From the NCBI GenBank assembly GCA_001599975.1, contig BCIO01000003.1:1916677-1980676 (forward strand): a stretch of DNA of 64,000 nt. The letters run 5' to 3'. Shown here piece after piece: positions 33,350 to 42,966 of the stretch. The notes under the pieces were generated by a model, which saw nothing but the letters and a program-made list of their open reading frames with translations, did not search any database and was not told the origin of the DNA. Source of the DNA: Cystobasidiopsis lactophilus. Taxonomy: Eukaryota > Basidiomycota > Agaricostilbomycetes > Agaricostilbales > Chionosphaeraceae. The position numbers and the translations under genes are program-made. Positions within the stretch are counted from its first letter, which is position 1, and each line of letters opens with the position of its first letter.

Positions 33350-33743
33350 ATGCTGTTCAGGCAAGCGTGCATCTCAACTGCTTGTCAGTGAAGCTAATGC
33401 GAGAAACCAAAGCAGGACGCTCAACTCAACGAGCCGAGCCAAGGCATTGGGCTGCCGCCTCACTTCGACCGGCCGCCGCCTGTATTCGAGCGAGCAAGCC
33501 AGCCCTTCAAGCCACCGCATCATTTACACCCAACTGATGCCGTCTATGCTGCACGCCTTGGCCTTGGGGAGCATCACCTATTACGGGCTCGAGCTTTTGT
33601 GGACCAAATTGGACGCTTCCTATGCCATCCAGGACAAGCAGGCGGAGGTGGACGGGCTCAAGGCTCAGTGGGAGCAGCAACAAGCGGGCAAGGATGTGAG
33701 CGGAGCGGATGGGCAGCAAAAGGCCTGGTACAAGCTATGGTGA
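33350..33743 (+). CDS. Small mitochondrial membrane protein (Coi1-like)
   Basis: The last exon encodes a basic, Ser/Arg-rich stretch ending RRLYSSEQ, a typical presequence cleavage region. This is followed by YTQLMPSMLHALALGSITYY, one membrane helix (GLELLWTKLDASYAI), a coiled-coil-like EVDGLKAQWEQQQ and the stop. The short C-terminal part resembles small inner-membrane proteins of the Coi1 kind in fungi, but the match is from pattern only. A spliced start at MLFRQACISTACQ with a 28-nt intron containing a CTAAT-like branch site would join in frame, although that intron is unusually short. Alternatively the start lies in an upstream exon. It is divergent from the PAF-AH-like gene. Confidence 0.55.
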
Positions 33744-33819
33744 TACAGCAGCCAGCTGCACCATTTGCTTCAAGCCGATGAACGCTACTGGCACGGTCAG
33801 CATCGCAACTGGCGAAGAG

Positions 33820-34777
33820 TCAGCCGAGTAGAACAAACGCACCAGACAAGAAGCCAGACAGCGCCCGAATCGACTCGGCCCCTCGCTGCACCTCGAAAAC
33901 ATCCCAGAAGGCAAAAACAGCGTCACAGCCCAGTCGAGCCCTCTCCCACCACAAATCCGTCAATTCGAGGCTGAGAGTCGCCAGTTCGGCTGAAGCCATT
34001 TCAGTTTCGTCCTCTTCCGCCACCGGGCTGTCCAACAGCAGCCCCAACGCTTCGAACCGAGTCCGCTTTTGCAATCGCATCTGTTGGACGCGGGACAGCC
34101 CAAGCAAGCTCAGTGCGAACCAAGACACGTCCGCGCAGGTGTCGGCTCGCCGCCGGATCCTGACTGAGAGCGGGCTGGAGGGGAAGGCCAGTGTCAAGAA
34201 GAAGAGGTCGTCGGCCAGGTTGTTGACGACGGACAACAGGCGCTCGAGGATCAGCGACAGAGAGGACGAGAACTGCGAGAAGACCAGGGCCTGGGAAGAT
34301 GGCAGGGAGATCTTGGAGATTTCGTACACTGCATCGAGCAAGGTGTTGAGCTTGCGGGTCAGTGAGAGGGTGGAGACCACGATGAGAAGTCGAGCGGCGC
34401 GAGATTGCTGATTCCCAGGCCGCTCATGCGACCAGATGTAGAGCCGGAGAGTGTATTGGATGGCCCTCTAGAGCCCAACTTTATGTGAGCGAGCTGGCGT
34501 CGGTTGTGAACTAAAGGGAATGGTGGCACTGACAATGAACCGCTCGCGCCCCTCTGCGGTATGCAGCAGGATCTGAACGAAGCGCCGCCTCTGGAAAGTC
34601 GGTTTGGGCTCTGAAGGCACGAACTGGCGAAGGTAAGGCAACTGGTCAGCGAAAGCCGGGCCTCTTGGTGCGAAGGGCACCCACCTTGGTAGAGACGGAA
34701 GAGCTAGACCTGTGTCTTGACACTGGCACTGAACTTGAACATGATGATGGCGCGAAAGACGTGGAAGACATGCTCAT
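33820..34777 (-). CDS. PEX11: Peroxisomal membrane protein, PEX11 family
   Basis: Peroxin that elongates and divides peroxisomes. Exon 1 is a Ser-rich leader (MSMSSTSFAPSSC). Exon 2 has LPYLRQFVPSEPKPTFQRRR and FVQILLHTAEGRERFI. Exon 3 starts RAIQYTLRLYIWSHERPGN, which matches the PEX11 pattern of a first amphipathic helix leading to a conserved Q-Y-x-L-R-L stretch. Then come TLSLTRKLNTLLDAVYEI, SLILERLLSVVNNLADDLFF and a hydrophobic region ending LSGAFVLLG. The overall length is about 270 residues. Two introns (43 and about 66 nt) were verified in frame. The gene is convergent with the small mitochondrial protein gene (76 bp between stops). It sits in the same region as three PTS1-tagged or CoA-related peroxisomal genes. 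Confidence 0.8.
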
Positions 34778-35010
34778 TATGATGGTCGGACCAGAAGAAG
34801 ACCGAAAGTGCGCTTGGCGCCACTCAGCTCAGTGACGAGCGATGGGCGTCGATGGGCAGTGGCGTGGCTGGTCTCAGCTCAGCAGTGGAAAGTGGCAGTC
34901 CAGAGGTGGATACAGCCAAAAGAAGATGTTCTTCAGAGAAAAGGCAGCTGATCCTTCGATTTCTAACAGAAGAAGCTGTGTGTGGGCAGAGTACTGTACA
35001 AGGAGCTGTG

Positions 35011-36686
35011 TTACAAAGAGACGGAACCGCGGTTGCCACCGGCCTTGCGCTTTTCGCGCCAAACCTCGGACGTCTTGACAGAAGCATCGGACAGAAATTG
35101 TCGCCACTTTTCGATGAAGCTGACCGACATCTCCCAGCTCTCCGGGTCCAGGGGATTGTCGCCATCTGCAGCATTAAAAAGTGGTTGTGTCAAAAATTAT
35201 TGGAGCCACTCAGGTAGAGAAGGTCACTTGCGGACTTGGATGTTGCGGAGAAAGTCGGCGACAAACTCGTCGAGCCCGTAGAGGTGGCTAGAGTCGATCA
35301 AGTTGTCGCGCACTTCGGACCATATGATGCTATCGATGACGGAAGAGTGGGACTGGGCCGCTTGCAGAGGGGTTGGGCGGATGGCCATGGGCAGATGGTA
35401 GGCGGCGTCCAGTCGTTTGTTGTGCAAATGGTAATTGATGACCTCCGCAGCTTCTCGGACGTGCCCTTGGATCTTCAAATCTTCGCACGCATGGGCCAGC
35501 GAGTCGTATTTGCTGGCCTTGGTGGCTGGCGTCTCGGATAAGAGGAGGGCAGCTGAAGCTGGAAGGTCCCTAGACATGCTAGGCGTATCGCTCGAAGGGG
35601 GCGACAGGTAGCTGGGCATACTGAAGGAGGGCAACGGGGCGGAAATCGCGGGCGAGGGCATGTGCAGGCCCGGCGAAGTCGAGGGGGCGTAGCCTGCTGG
35701 GTCACTGCCCGCCGCCGGAGGCTGAAACAGGTCGGCAAACATGGAGTTGAAGAAGGTAGTGTCGTAGGGCGGCACGTTCGTGAAGGCGGGCGTCGTGCCA
35801 GAAAAAGACAGGGGCTCGGTGGGCGTGCTCATTGTTGGAGTCGAGGTGGAAGCTGCCGGAGAGTGAGAGGGCAAGGGCTGTGACGTGGGCAGCGAGTCTC
35901 GCTTGCGCTTGGAGCCCCGCTCTTGGCCATCCTTATTCATGCCGAGCGCTTCGAAAACGGTTTGTCCTTCAAGACGTTCGCGTGAGATCTGAAGTTGAAA
36001 GCAATTTGGGCAGTAGCCGCTCACTATCCGTCCGATAAACCAGATCGTTGAATTGTTCCATATCGATGCCGGCTTCCCTCAAAGACGAGGCCGTGTCTCG
36101 AGCCATGAACTTGGCTGTTGTTTGTTTGCCAAGTTCAGCAAGACTGGAGGCGAAAATTCAAGCATCAAATCACTCACAGAAGACCAATATGATTTCTCGC
36201 AACCGTTTGTTTTCTTCCATCAATGCGTATCTGAATTGGTATTCAGCGGGCGGTGCAGATTGCTTTGATTAGAGCACCAATCCTCCTCACAACGCAGTTC
36301 GCAACCTGCGGACGCGTTCCCTTAGTATGAAATGGATCTTGTCAAAGCGATCACAAACATGTCCTTCTGAGTATCGGTAGGCTGCGACAAGACTTTGATG
36401 CGGGCCTCCTGCCGAATAAAGTCCGCCGCGGTCAGCCGCTGAAAGAATCGGAAGAAGCTTCGAACTTGCCAACTCTTTGACTGGGCAACATGAAAGACTG
36501 TAAATTAGCACGCTGAGAGGCGGAACTGTATGCAGGGAGACGTGCCATATTGCGCTTTGCGCTGCCTGAATTCTCTTTGTGCCAATCTGTTCTGCGTTTT
36601 GCGGTCTCTGCATATTGCCGTTTTCCAGCATCAGGACACGAACGAGCTCTCGTTCACAGGCACTTGCTTGGCCAAATGCTCAGCAT
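35011..36686 (-). CDS. bZIP transcription factor, Pap1-type basic region with DUF3425
   Basis: DNA-binding regulator. The basic region DRKTQNRLAQREFRQRKAQY contains NRLAQREFR, which fits the NxxAQxxFR motif of the fungal Yap/Pap1 family. A zipper-like segment VKELAS... and YALMEENKRLREIILVF follows in later exons. The large exon starts SGYCPNCFQLQISRERLEGQ, continues through a Pro/Ser-rich region and ends in the DUF3425 core (SSVIDSIIWSEVRDNLIDSS, LYGLDEFVADFLRNIQVRK). The final exon has DGDNPLDPESWEMSVSFIEK and W--FLSDASVKTSEVWREKR. The intron after the basic region appears to use a GC donor. The start is uncertain; ATG 36686 joins the basic exon in the right phase. No Cys-rich redox domain of Pap1 is seen. 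Confidence 0.78.
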
Positions 36687-36973
36687 GATCGCTTTCCTGG
36701 AGTCAAAATCGCAGCGGTCAGCTCGGTGAGCTCGCCAGCGGAGCTAAGGACACCACTCGCATCGCCAATGTCCGTCATGGCAGTCGGAGTGAGCTTGGGG
36801 CTGTCCTCGGATCGACAAACAGGTCGTGGGCAAGGAGCAAGCTTCGCCGCTGAAGCTCGACGAATTTCGGCGCTCGTCTGGCGGTGGCCTCGGCGTTGAT
36901 TTCTGGTGCGCGCGAGTTACGTTGTTCTCGATGTCAACGAGAAGCATCTACTACAAGGTCTGCTAGAATAACA

Positions 36974-38806
36974 TCAAGTCCATGCAGGTGCAGCGTTGAC
37001 CTTGCTCGCATCCTCCTCCTGCTGTTCCTGTTCCCCTTGCCATGCTCGCGCTCGTCCTCCAACCTGCGACAACAGAATGGTCGCTGGCCAACTACCAATT
37101 CTAGCGGTAGAGGGGATCGCTGCAGCTTGTTCGACGTCAGCCGGTGCCGACTCAGCGACCATCTTGCTTTGCACTCCAGACTTTTGGCGGCTCGCCGGCG
37201 GAAGCGGCGGTGTGGTGAGTCTGGCATGGATGACCGCGGCTCGTTCTCCACTCTGAAGGATGAGTCGATCAAGTGTAGAGATATTTTGCGTGAGCTGAGA
37301 GAGATGTTGGGCTACGACGACAGGGCGTGTCGGGTCGAGGGCGAGATTGGCTGGCGCGTCAGGCAGTTGCAGTAGTTTCAACACGTCTGACTGGTGATGG
37401 AGAAGAGATTTGCGGATTTGATGCAAAAGTTGGCGGCGGCGTTTGACGACCTTCTTCGCTTCGCGGAGTCGACCACGGGTGGATTGCAGGAAGACGAGAC
37501 GGCCGTCAAGCATGATCGTGGGTGCGGCGAAGCGTTGGTGGGTCGGCGGCGGCAGGACAGGGCTCCGGATCGCTTGGCCCAGCATGCCCTCGAAGCGCTT
37601 GATCGCCAGCATGTGCGCATAAAGTGCCAGCTTCCAGACGTAGCCCTCGACCACTGGGCTGTCCAGGGACAATATAGCTTGCGTCAACGCAAAGAAGGTT
37701 GCATGATTGACGATCTGGAAGTCGAATGCCTTGGTGCCAGGCTTGTAAGCCAAGCTCTCGAACAGGGCGAGAGCAAGGGTGGGCCGCTTGGTGTCAATGG
37801 CGTATTGAAGGAGGGTGTTGAGCACGTGTTTGTTCCTGAACTTTGGTGGGATGGATTGAAGGGAGGGGCACTGCAAGTCGAGGTGTAAAAGGTTGGCCAG
37901 CGTTTTGGCGTACAGCTTTGGCGCCTGGTGGAGACGGCACACCCTGAGGTAAAGCGAAAGGACAGCAGTCGATTGAAGCTCGAAGTCGGCCATGATGTCC
38001 ACCACCTTCCTCGACAGGCGATGCACTTGAACCGCCTCCGAATAGGCCAACGCTTGACCGGGAACCTTGCTGGCTTCGGTCCAACGCAAGATGCTCATCA
38101 TTACTGCCACAAAAACGCCCCTCTTGGTGTCCTCCATTGCCGTTTCGTTCGAGCGGTCGCAGAGCGCCCCCCTCTCCATGAGCTCCTGTAGCAGCGCACT
38201 GGCTTGCTGGCCTCCTCCACATCGCACAAAGGGGAGAAGGGCACGCTTTGAATGAAACCAGTTGAGTTCGGCTCCATGTGCCGACAGGAGAGCCAACAGC
38301 TGGCGAAAACGACGCAGGAGGGAATCCGCAATGTGTTGACGGGCGGCCGGGTTTCTCGGTAGCTGCCGAGGCGCCAGTTTCTGGAAGAGACTTAAAAACT
38401 CGAATGGCTTTAGCTGGGACAGCATGCCGCGGTTCTCCGCTTCGCCCAACATCTTCCAGGCTCGCAGCCCCGTTGTCTTGTTGTCGGGATGGCGGAGGAG
38501 GCGAAGCAGCTTGTCGTCGGCCATGTATTGGTAGGAGCGCTTGTTGAGAGCATCTTGCTCGAGGGTGAGGACATCACTCGGCGGGCGCGGCGCACCAGCA
38601 AAGGCTGCCTGCTTGCCGAAGAACCAGTCCTTCCAAAAGTTTGACCTCTTGCCCTCCTTTGCCAGTGTGACCTCCTTGCGCTTGCGGGCTAGTTTTGGGC
38701 GCATGAAGCTCTCGATCGTGCGCTTCGAGGTGCTGGCCACCGGGGCTTGCAGCGGCGGCACGGTGTGCAATGCTCTTTTGAGCATGATCCTGTTTGATTC
38801 CGCCAT
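36974..38806 (-). CDS. Intronless helical protein, probably mitochondrial
   Basis: A single uninterrupted 610-codon frame, unusual in this intron-rich region. The N-terminus MAESNRIMLKRALHTVPPLQ is basic and could be a mitochondrial targeting sequence. Most of the rest is predicted alpha-helical with short repeats of the kind ADDKLLRLLRHPDNKTTG, GLRAWKMLGEAENRGML and LSLYLRVCRLHQAPKLYAKT, which recall PPR-like or other helical repeat proteins of mitochondria. No metal site or enzyme motif was found. The C-terminus is Glu/Gln-rich (WQGEQEQQEEDASK). I do not recognise the family. Antisense frames in this stretch are shadows. Confidence 0.75.
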   Translation of the reverse strand: MAESNRIMLKRALHTVPPLQAPVASTSKRTIESFMRPKLARKRKEVTLAKEGKRSNFWKDWFFGKQAAFAGAPRPPSDVLTLEQDALNKRSYQYMADDKLLRLLRHPDNKTTGLRAWKMLGEAENRGMLSQLKPFEFLSLFQKLAPRQLPRNPAARQHIADSLLRRFRQLLALLSAHGAELNWFHSKRALLPFVRCGGGQQASALLQELMERGALCDRSNETAMEDTKRGVFVAVMMSILRWTEASKVPGQALAYSEAVQVHRLSRKVVDIMADFELQSTAVLSLYLRVCRLHQAPKLYAKTLANLLHLDLQCPSLQSIPPKFRNKHVLNTLLQYAIDTKRPTLALALFESLAYKPGTKAFDFQIVNHATFFALTQAILSLDSPVVEGYVWKLALYAHMLAIKRFEGMLGQAIRSPVLPPPTHQRFAAPTIMLDGRLVFLQSTRGRLREAKKVVKRRRQLLHQIRKSLLHHQSDVLKLLQLPDAPANLALDPTRPVVVAQHLSQLTQNISTLDRLILQSGERAAVIHARLTTPPLPPASRQKSGVQSKMVAESAPADVEQAAAIPSTARIGSWPATILLSQVGGRARAWQGEQEQQEEDASKVNAAPAWT

Positions 38807-39310
38807 TCATTTAGCCAACTGTTTTTGCATTCACCCAATCCAATCTACTGAGAACGTACGATGTGTGTGGCCCTGGATGCTCAGCACGGTCTGGGAGCTG
38901 GGGCAGCACAACAAAATTTTTGAGCGAGCTCAGCCAGTTACGGTGGCGGAAGGGCTTGTGGGGTGGAAATCACGAATCGGCCAGCGAATTGCATTCCACA
39001 GTACAGTATGCGATGAGGGAGCTATGGCAACGAATGGATTGTCTTCCGCGTATCTGTACGAGGCCGCGAAATGCTTTGGCAGCCCGGTCATTGAACGGAA
39101 AAGCCACGAGGGCTTTGCTCTTGGTCTTGCCTGCAAACAGAGTCCGTACACAGTAAAAGATGCGCGAGGCAAGTGTGACGAGCTCCAGCCACCAGAGGTG
39201 ACAGTGGCAATAGACCGGAAAGATGTGTGTCTCACTGAAGCTGAAGGTGGCTGGGAGAGGGCAGAATGAAGAACGATGGTAGTACACGTTGGTTTTACAG
39301 AGCATGATGG
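38807..39310. other. Intergenic
   Basis: About 500 bp between the start of the helical protein gene and the stop of TCA17, both on the minus strand. A plus-strand frame runs through it and overlaps the previous gene antisense. It has no motif and is not called. Confidence 0.4.
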
Positions 39311-40038
39311 TCATGGTGGTCGGGCGATCAGGTCGACAGCAGCAATAAGCCGCTTGCTGATGATGGGCGGCTGAAGTTCGGGTGTCTCCATGATGCCCGG
39401 GGAGAACGGATTAGAGATGTAAGAGATGTAGGCGTTGTAAATGGCCGAAAAGAGCTGTACATGACATCAGCTTGGCTTTCTTCGAGAGCTGAGGCTGGGA
39501 GTGCCCACCGTCTTGACATCGACATCGCGGATGACAGCGTCCACCAGCGCGAAAGCAATGACGAACTTGACTCTAGTGTTTGTTTGAAACCCATATCTGT
39601 GGTTCGAAGTAGGAAAGGGGAACCGAGGCAGAGGGCGCAGGAGGCAACTCACATCGCATAATCCTCCATCGCCACCAGCAGTCCCAGGTATCCATCTTGC
39701 CCTTTGAAACCCGCCGCCTCTGTGTTTGCTCCAGGTGATCTGAACAGTCGCACGGCAATACGGTAGCTAGAGCGCACCTTTCTCCTCGAAAAAGTCCAGA
39801 CTGCAATGGGCGGCATAATGCCATTTCAAGTCGGCTTCCGGCCCTTGTCTCGCTGAGTAGTTGCGGATGAGCAGTGGCTGATTGTGTCGGCCTGCGGACA
39901 GATAGTCAGTATCGCGTTATTGGGGCTGAGGGCAGGTGTCAGAAGCTCACCGATGATTCCGACCGAAAGGATGCTTATGGTGGGCGCTCTCAGCGCATGT
40001 CCTCCCGGTTTTCGGGTAAGTCGGGCTCACTTGGTCAT
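39311..40038 (-). CDS. TCA17: TRAPP complex subunit Tca17 / TRAPPC2L
   Basis: Longin-fold subunit of the TRAPP tethering and Rab-exchange complex, acting in Golgi and endosomal transport. The joined sequence starts MTKAPTISILSVGIIG, continues RHNQPLLIRNYSARQG and WHYAAHCSLDFFEEK. Then come DGYLGLLVAMEDYA, MYGFQTNTRVKFVIAF, LVDAVIRDVDVKT, a helix with NAYISYISNPF, and ends with RLIAAVDLIARPP. The GLL-x-MEDY-x-VYGF-x-TNTRVKFV order is characteristic of TRAPPC2L. The first coding exon is only 8 nt (ATGACCAA, 40031-40038), followed by a 42-nt intron. Without it the reading frame has no in-frame ATG. Five short introns overall; divergent from the holo-ACP synthase gene. Confidence 0.82.
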
Positions 40039-40137
40039 GCTTGAGCCAATAGCCAACTCAAACGCGAGAATGCCAGCCGCTGGTCGGGAGCAAGCCGCCC
40101 GCAATCCGCTTGAGCCGGGTTGGCTTCGAACGACGAG

Positions 40138-40593
40138 ATGCTGGTCGGCATAGGCACTGACATCCTCCACCTGCCTCGTTTGAGCCGTCTCATCAAGCGC
40201 TACGGGGTCGAGAGGCTGGCCAGGCGGATCCTGAGCTCAAACGAGCTACTGCGGTTGGAGCACACGCCGGTGCAACAAGTCCCTGGTTTCTTGGCCTTAA
40301 GGCAAGCTCATTCAGCTTCCAGTGAACAACGAATCTCAGGAGCGGCGGAGCACAGGTGGACGGCGAAGGAAGCAGCCTATAAAGCGCACAATGGTATTAA
40401 ATGGAAACTAACGACAATCACCAAGACCGCGCTGGGCAAGCCTGAGCTGGTCGCCACCCTCCCTGGCATCCGGTGGCACTTGAGCGTCAGCCACGACGGC
40501 GACTTCATGACGGCTTTCGTGGTGGCTGAAGAGGAGAGCGGTGGCGGCGGCGGAAATGGCGGGAGAGAAGAACGGACACCGACGACGAACTGA
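40138..40593 (+). CDS. PPT2: Holo-[acyl-carrier-protein] synthase (4'-phosphopantetheinyl transferase)
   Basis: Transfers phosphopantetheine from CoA to acyl carrier protein, probably mitochondrial ACP. Starts MLVGIGTDILHLPRL with the metal-binding Asp in GTDI. A second block is RILSSNEL, then ALRWTAKEAAYKAHNG with the second acidic metal ligand (Glu), if a GC-AG intron of 54 nt (40302-40355) is removed. It ends WHLSVSHDGDFMTAFVVAEE followed by a Gly-rich tail. Spliced length is about 133 residues, matching AcpS/PPT2; the retained form adds 18 residues in frame. The retained-intron frame stays open, so both forms are possible. Convergent with NOP56. Confidence 0.88.
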   Translation: MLVGIGTDILHLPRLSRLIKRYGVERLARRILSSNELLRLEHTPVQQVPGFLALRQAHSASSEQRISGAAEHRWTAKEAAYKAHNGIKWKLTTITKTALGKPELVATLPGIRWHLSVSHDGDFMTAFVVAEEESGGGGGNGGREERTPTTN

Positions 40594-40643
40594 TGGCATA
40601 GAACAGGATGTGGGAACAAGGAAGAGAAGGAGGAGGAGCTGGA

Positions 40644-42770
40644 TCAGTCCATGGAGACGTCGCCGGCAGCAGCCAGCGACTTCTTCTTCTTCTTCTTTTT
40701 CTTCTCCGGCTCCGCTGGCTCGGCCGCCTCGCTCTCAGCACTGGAGTCGCCATTGAGCACGCGCACGGGCAGCAGGCAAGAAGAAGGACACGCACATAGA
40801 AACGTCGGCAATGGCGAGCGAGTCGCGCTTCTTCTTGTCCTTCTTGGCCTGTGAGTTTTTGTAATTAGCGAATCAGATCGACGACCTAGAGCGAGCCCAA
40901 ACTCACCTTTTTGATAGAGATGGACGTGTCGACATCCATCGCGTCAACAGGCGGGGCAGCCGAGAGCGGGGCTGACGGGGTCTGCAGGTACCAAGCCCTC
41001 GTTAGCTCTTGTAAAACCATAGCTAAAGGCAATGAGAGCAACCCACCTCGTCCTCCGCTCCCAAGCTCTTCTTGGACTTCTTCTTCTTCTTCTTCGCGCC
41101 CTCCTCCTCCGCCTGGCCCTCCGCGATGGCCTCCACGACCGACTCGTCGAGCTCGGCCACCGCGCTCTTTCGCTTCTTGCTCTTCTTCTTCGTCGACGTG
41201 GCTTCTTCCATCTCCACATCCCCCGCCGCGGCGACGGGCACCTCGGCGGCGCGCATGGCAGCGAGCACTTTGGCCATGGCCTCCGAGTTTTTGGTCGGCG
41301 CCGAGCCGTTCTCGTAGAACATGAGCCGCTCCTCCACTTGGTCCCTCAGCGCCTCGCCGAACTTGGTCGACGGTGCGTCTGTAAGTCGCATTGCACCCTT
41401 TGAGCTTCAACGGTTCTCAAAATGGGAGAAGGCAATTTACCTGAGAAGCAGTCGATGCGGGAGGCGATGGAGCACTTGTTGGCCAAGAAGCGGGATATCC
41501 GGCCCTTGTTCTTGCTCATCGCTCGCCCAATGAACGTGCTCTGTGAAACGCACCAGTCGAGGTCAGATGAGAAACTCGAAAGATCATCTTTTCAGGTAAG
41601 GGCCCCTCACATGGTAGATCAAGCCGTATTTGGGGGTGTTGCCTTTGGTCTTGAGCGCGCGGAAGAGGGCCTTCTCCGCGCCCAGGATCTGCACCGTCGA
41701 CGCCGGGTACTTGGACAGGTTGGTGAGCGAGCCGGCGTGGGAGATCAGGCGGGCGGCCACGGTGTCGCCGATGAGGGCGCCCAGGTTGGGGGCGACGAGG
41801 TTCATCTTTTCGTTGAGGTAGGTCTGGAGGGAGAGGCGGTAGGAGTAGAGGGCGATGACGCGGGAGGAGAAGTTGGCGATGTTGATGAGGTCGACGGGGG
41901 AGATGTCCTGGCCCATGGACGTCTTGGCCGCGTCGATGACCTGCCTCGCCCTGGAGTCGTCCCCTAATATCTCGGCCAGTTTGCCGACCAGGCTTTCGAT
42001 CTCGGCCTCGGTTTCCTCGGTGGGCTGCACGAGCAGCTTTTGCTTGTCGCCGACCAAGTGCACCACCTGGGCGTACTGGTAGTTGTCCGGCACGATCTTG
42101 ACCAGCTCGGGGAAGTGCCAGCCGTACCACTCCCGGACGCGCATGCTGAACGTGTTGACGTCCTTGTCGAGCTGGTCCAGCAGGGCGATGGCCTGGATGA
42201 TCATGTTGTCGGACCGGTTGACGTTGAACTTGACCTTGGCCCTGGAGTAAGCGTGGCCCAAGCCAAGCTGGGCGGAGAAGAGGTCGCCAGGTTGCAAGCC
42301 GGGGATGAGCTTTTCAGCATGCTGGCGCAAGGCGCGGACGAGGTCGAGGGTGCGGTCCGAGGTGTCGCATTGCACCCCAATCGCAGACTTGATGGACCCC
42401 GCCAGGCCTTTTTCGGAGAGGCCGAGCACGACGGACGAGCGGTCGGCGGCGGGCAGGTTTTGCTCGAGCATGGACAAGAGGTAGTCGTTCAGCACGCCTT
42501 CCGAGACGTCGTTGCAGTTCTCCAGTGCCTCTGTTCGTCGTGAGAGGATCACATTGAGACCTTCTGATGGTATCAATAAGGGAGGGAGGACGACAAACGG
42601 GCAGCATCGGTAAAAGGCAAAAACGAGACCAAGCTGACCATCTTGCTGAACGTGTTCAAAGTGGACAGCGACTCTTGCACGGCGGCCGTCTTGCTCCCGA
42701 TCTCCTCCAGGCCTGAGGACTTGAAGAGCGCATAGCCAATCGGGCCTTCGTACAGCAAATGGGTGGCCAT
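40644..42770 (-). CDS. NOP56: Box C/D snoRNP core protein Nop56
   Basis: Core protein of box C/D snoRNPs that direct rRNA 2'-O-methylation. The start [20 protein letters not shown] matches the NOP5NT opening. The main exon carries [40 protein letters not shown], then the Nop-domain [20 protein letters not shown] and the RNP core [20 protein letters not shown], where [12 protein letters not shown] identifies Nop56 rather than Nop58 or Prp31. The C-terminal exons are highly charged ([23 protein letters not shown]) and the last ends [11 protein letters not shown]. Several introns interrupt the tail. Together with Rrp8 and Prp31 this is one of the RNA-processing genes of the window. Stop codons of this gene and the convergent PPT2 are 50 bp apart. 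Confidence 0.93.
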
Positions 42771-42966
42771 TTTCTTTTGATTTGCCCTTGGAGCCAAGGG
42801 CTTTTGGTGGGATCAAGCCTGGCCTGGGATCACCTGCTGTTGTTCGCTGCTCTGTTCTGAGCAGTGGCAAGAGCAGAAAAAGGCCAAGTCGCACGTCGCT
42901 GTCCCTGCTCAATGCGCTCAATAAATTTGCTGGCGAAACTTTTTTTTTCTCAAGGCGCAGAGATGC

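Noticed and set aside
38541-39269. 242-codon plus-strand frame
   Set aside because: Overlaps the 5' end of the 610-codon minus-strand gene antisense and shows no motif.
42573-42921. Longer N-terminus of Nop56 from the open frame reaching 42921
   Set aside because: The family begins with the hydrophobic [12 protein letters not shown] block right after the ATG at 42770. Sequence upstream is in another frame and not conserved.
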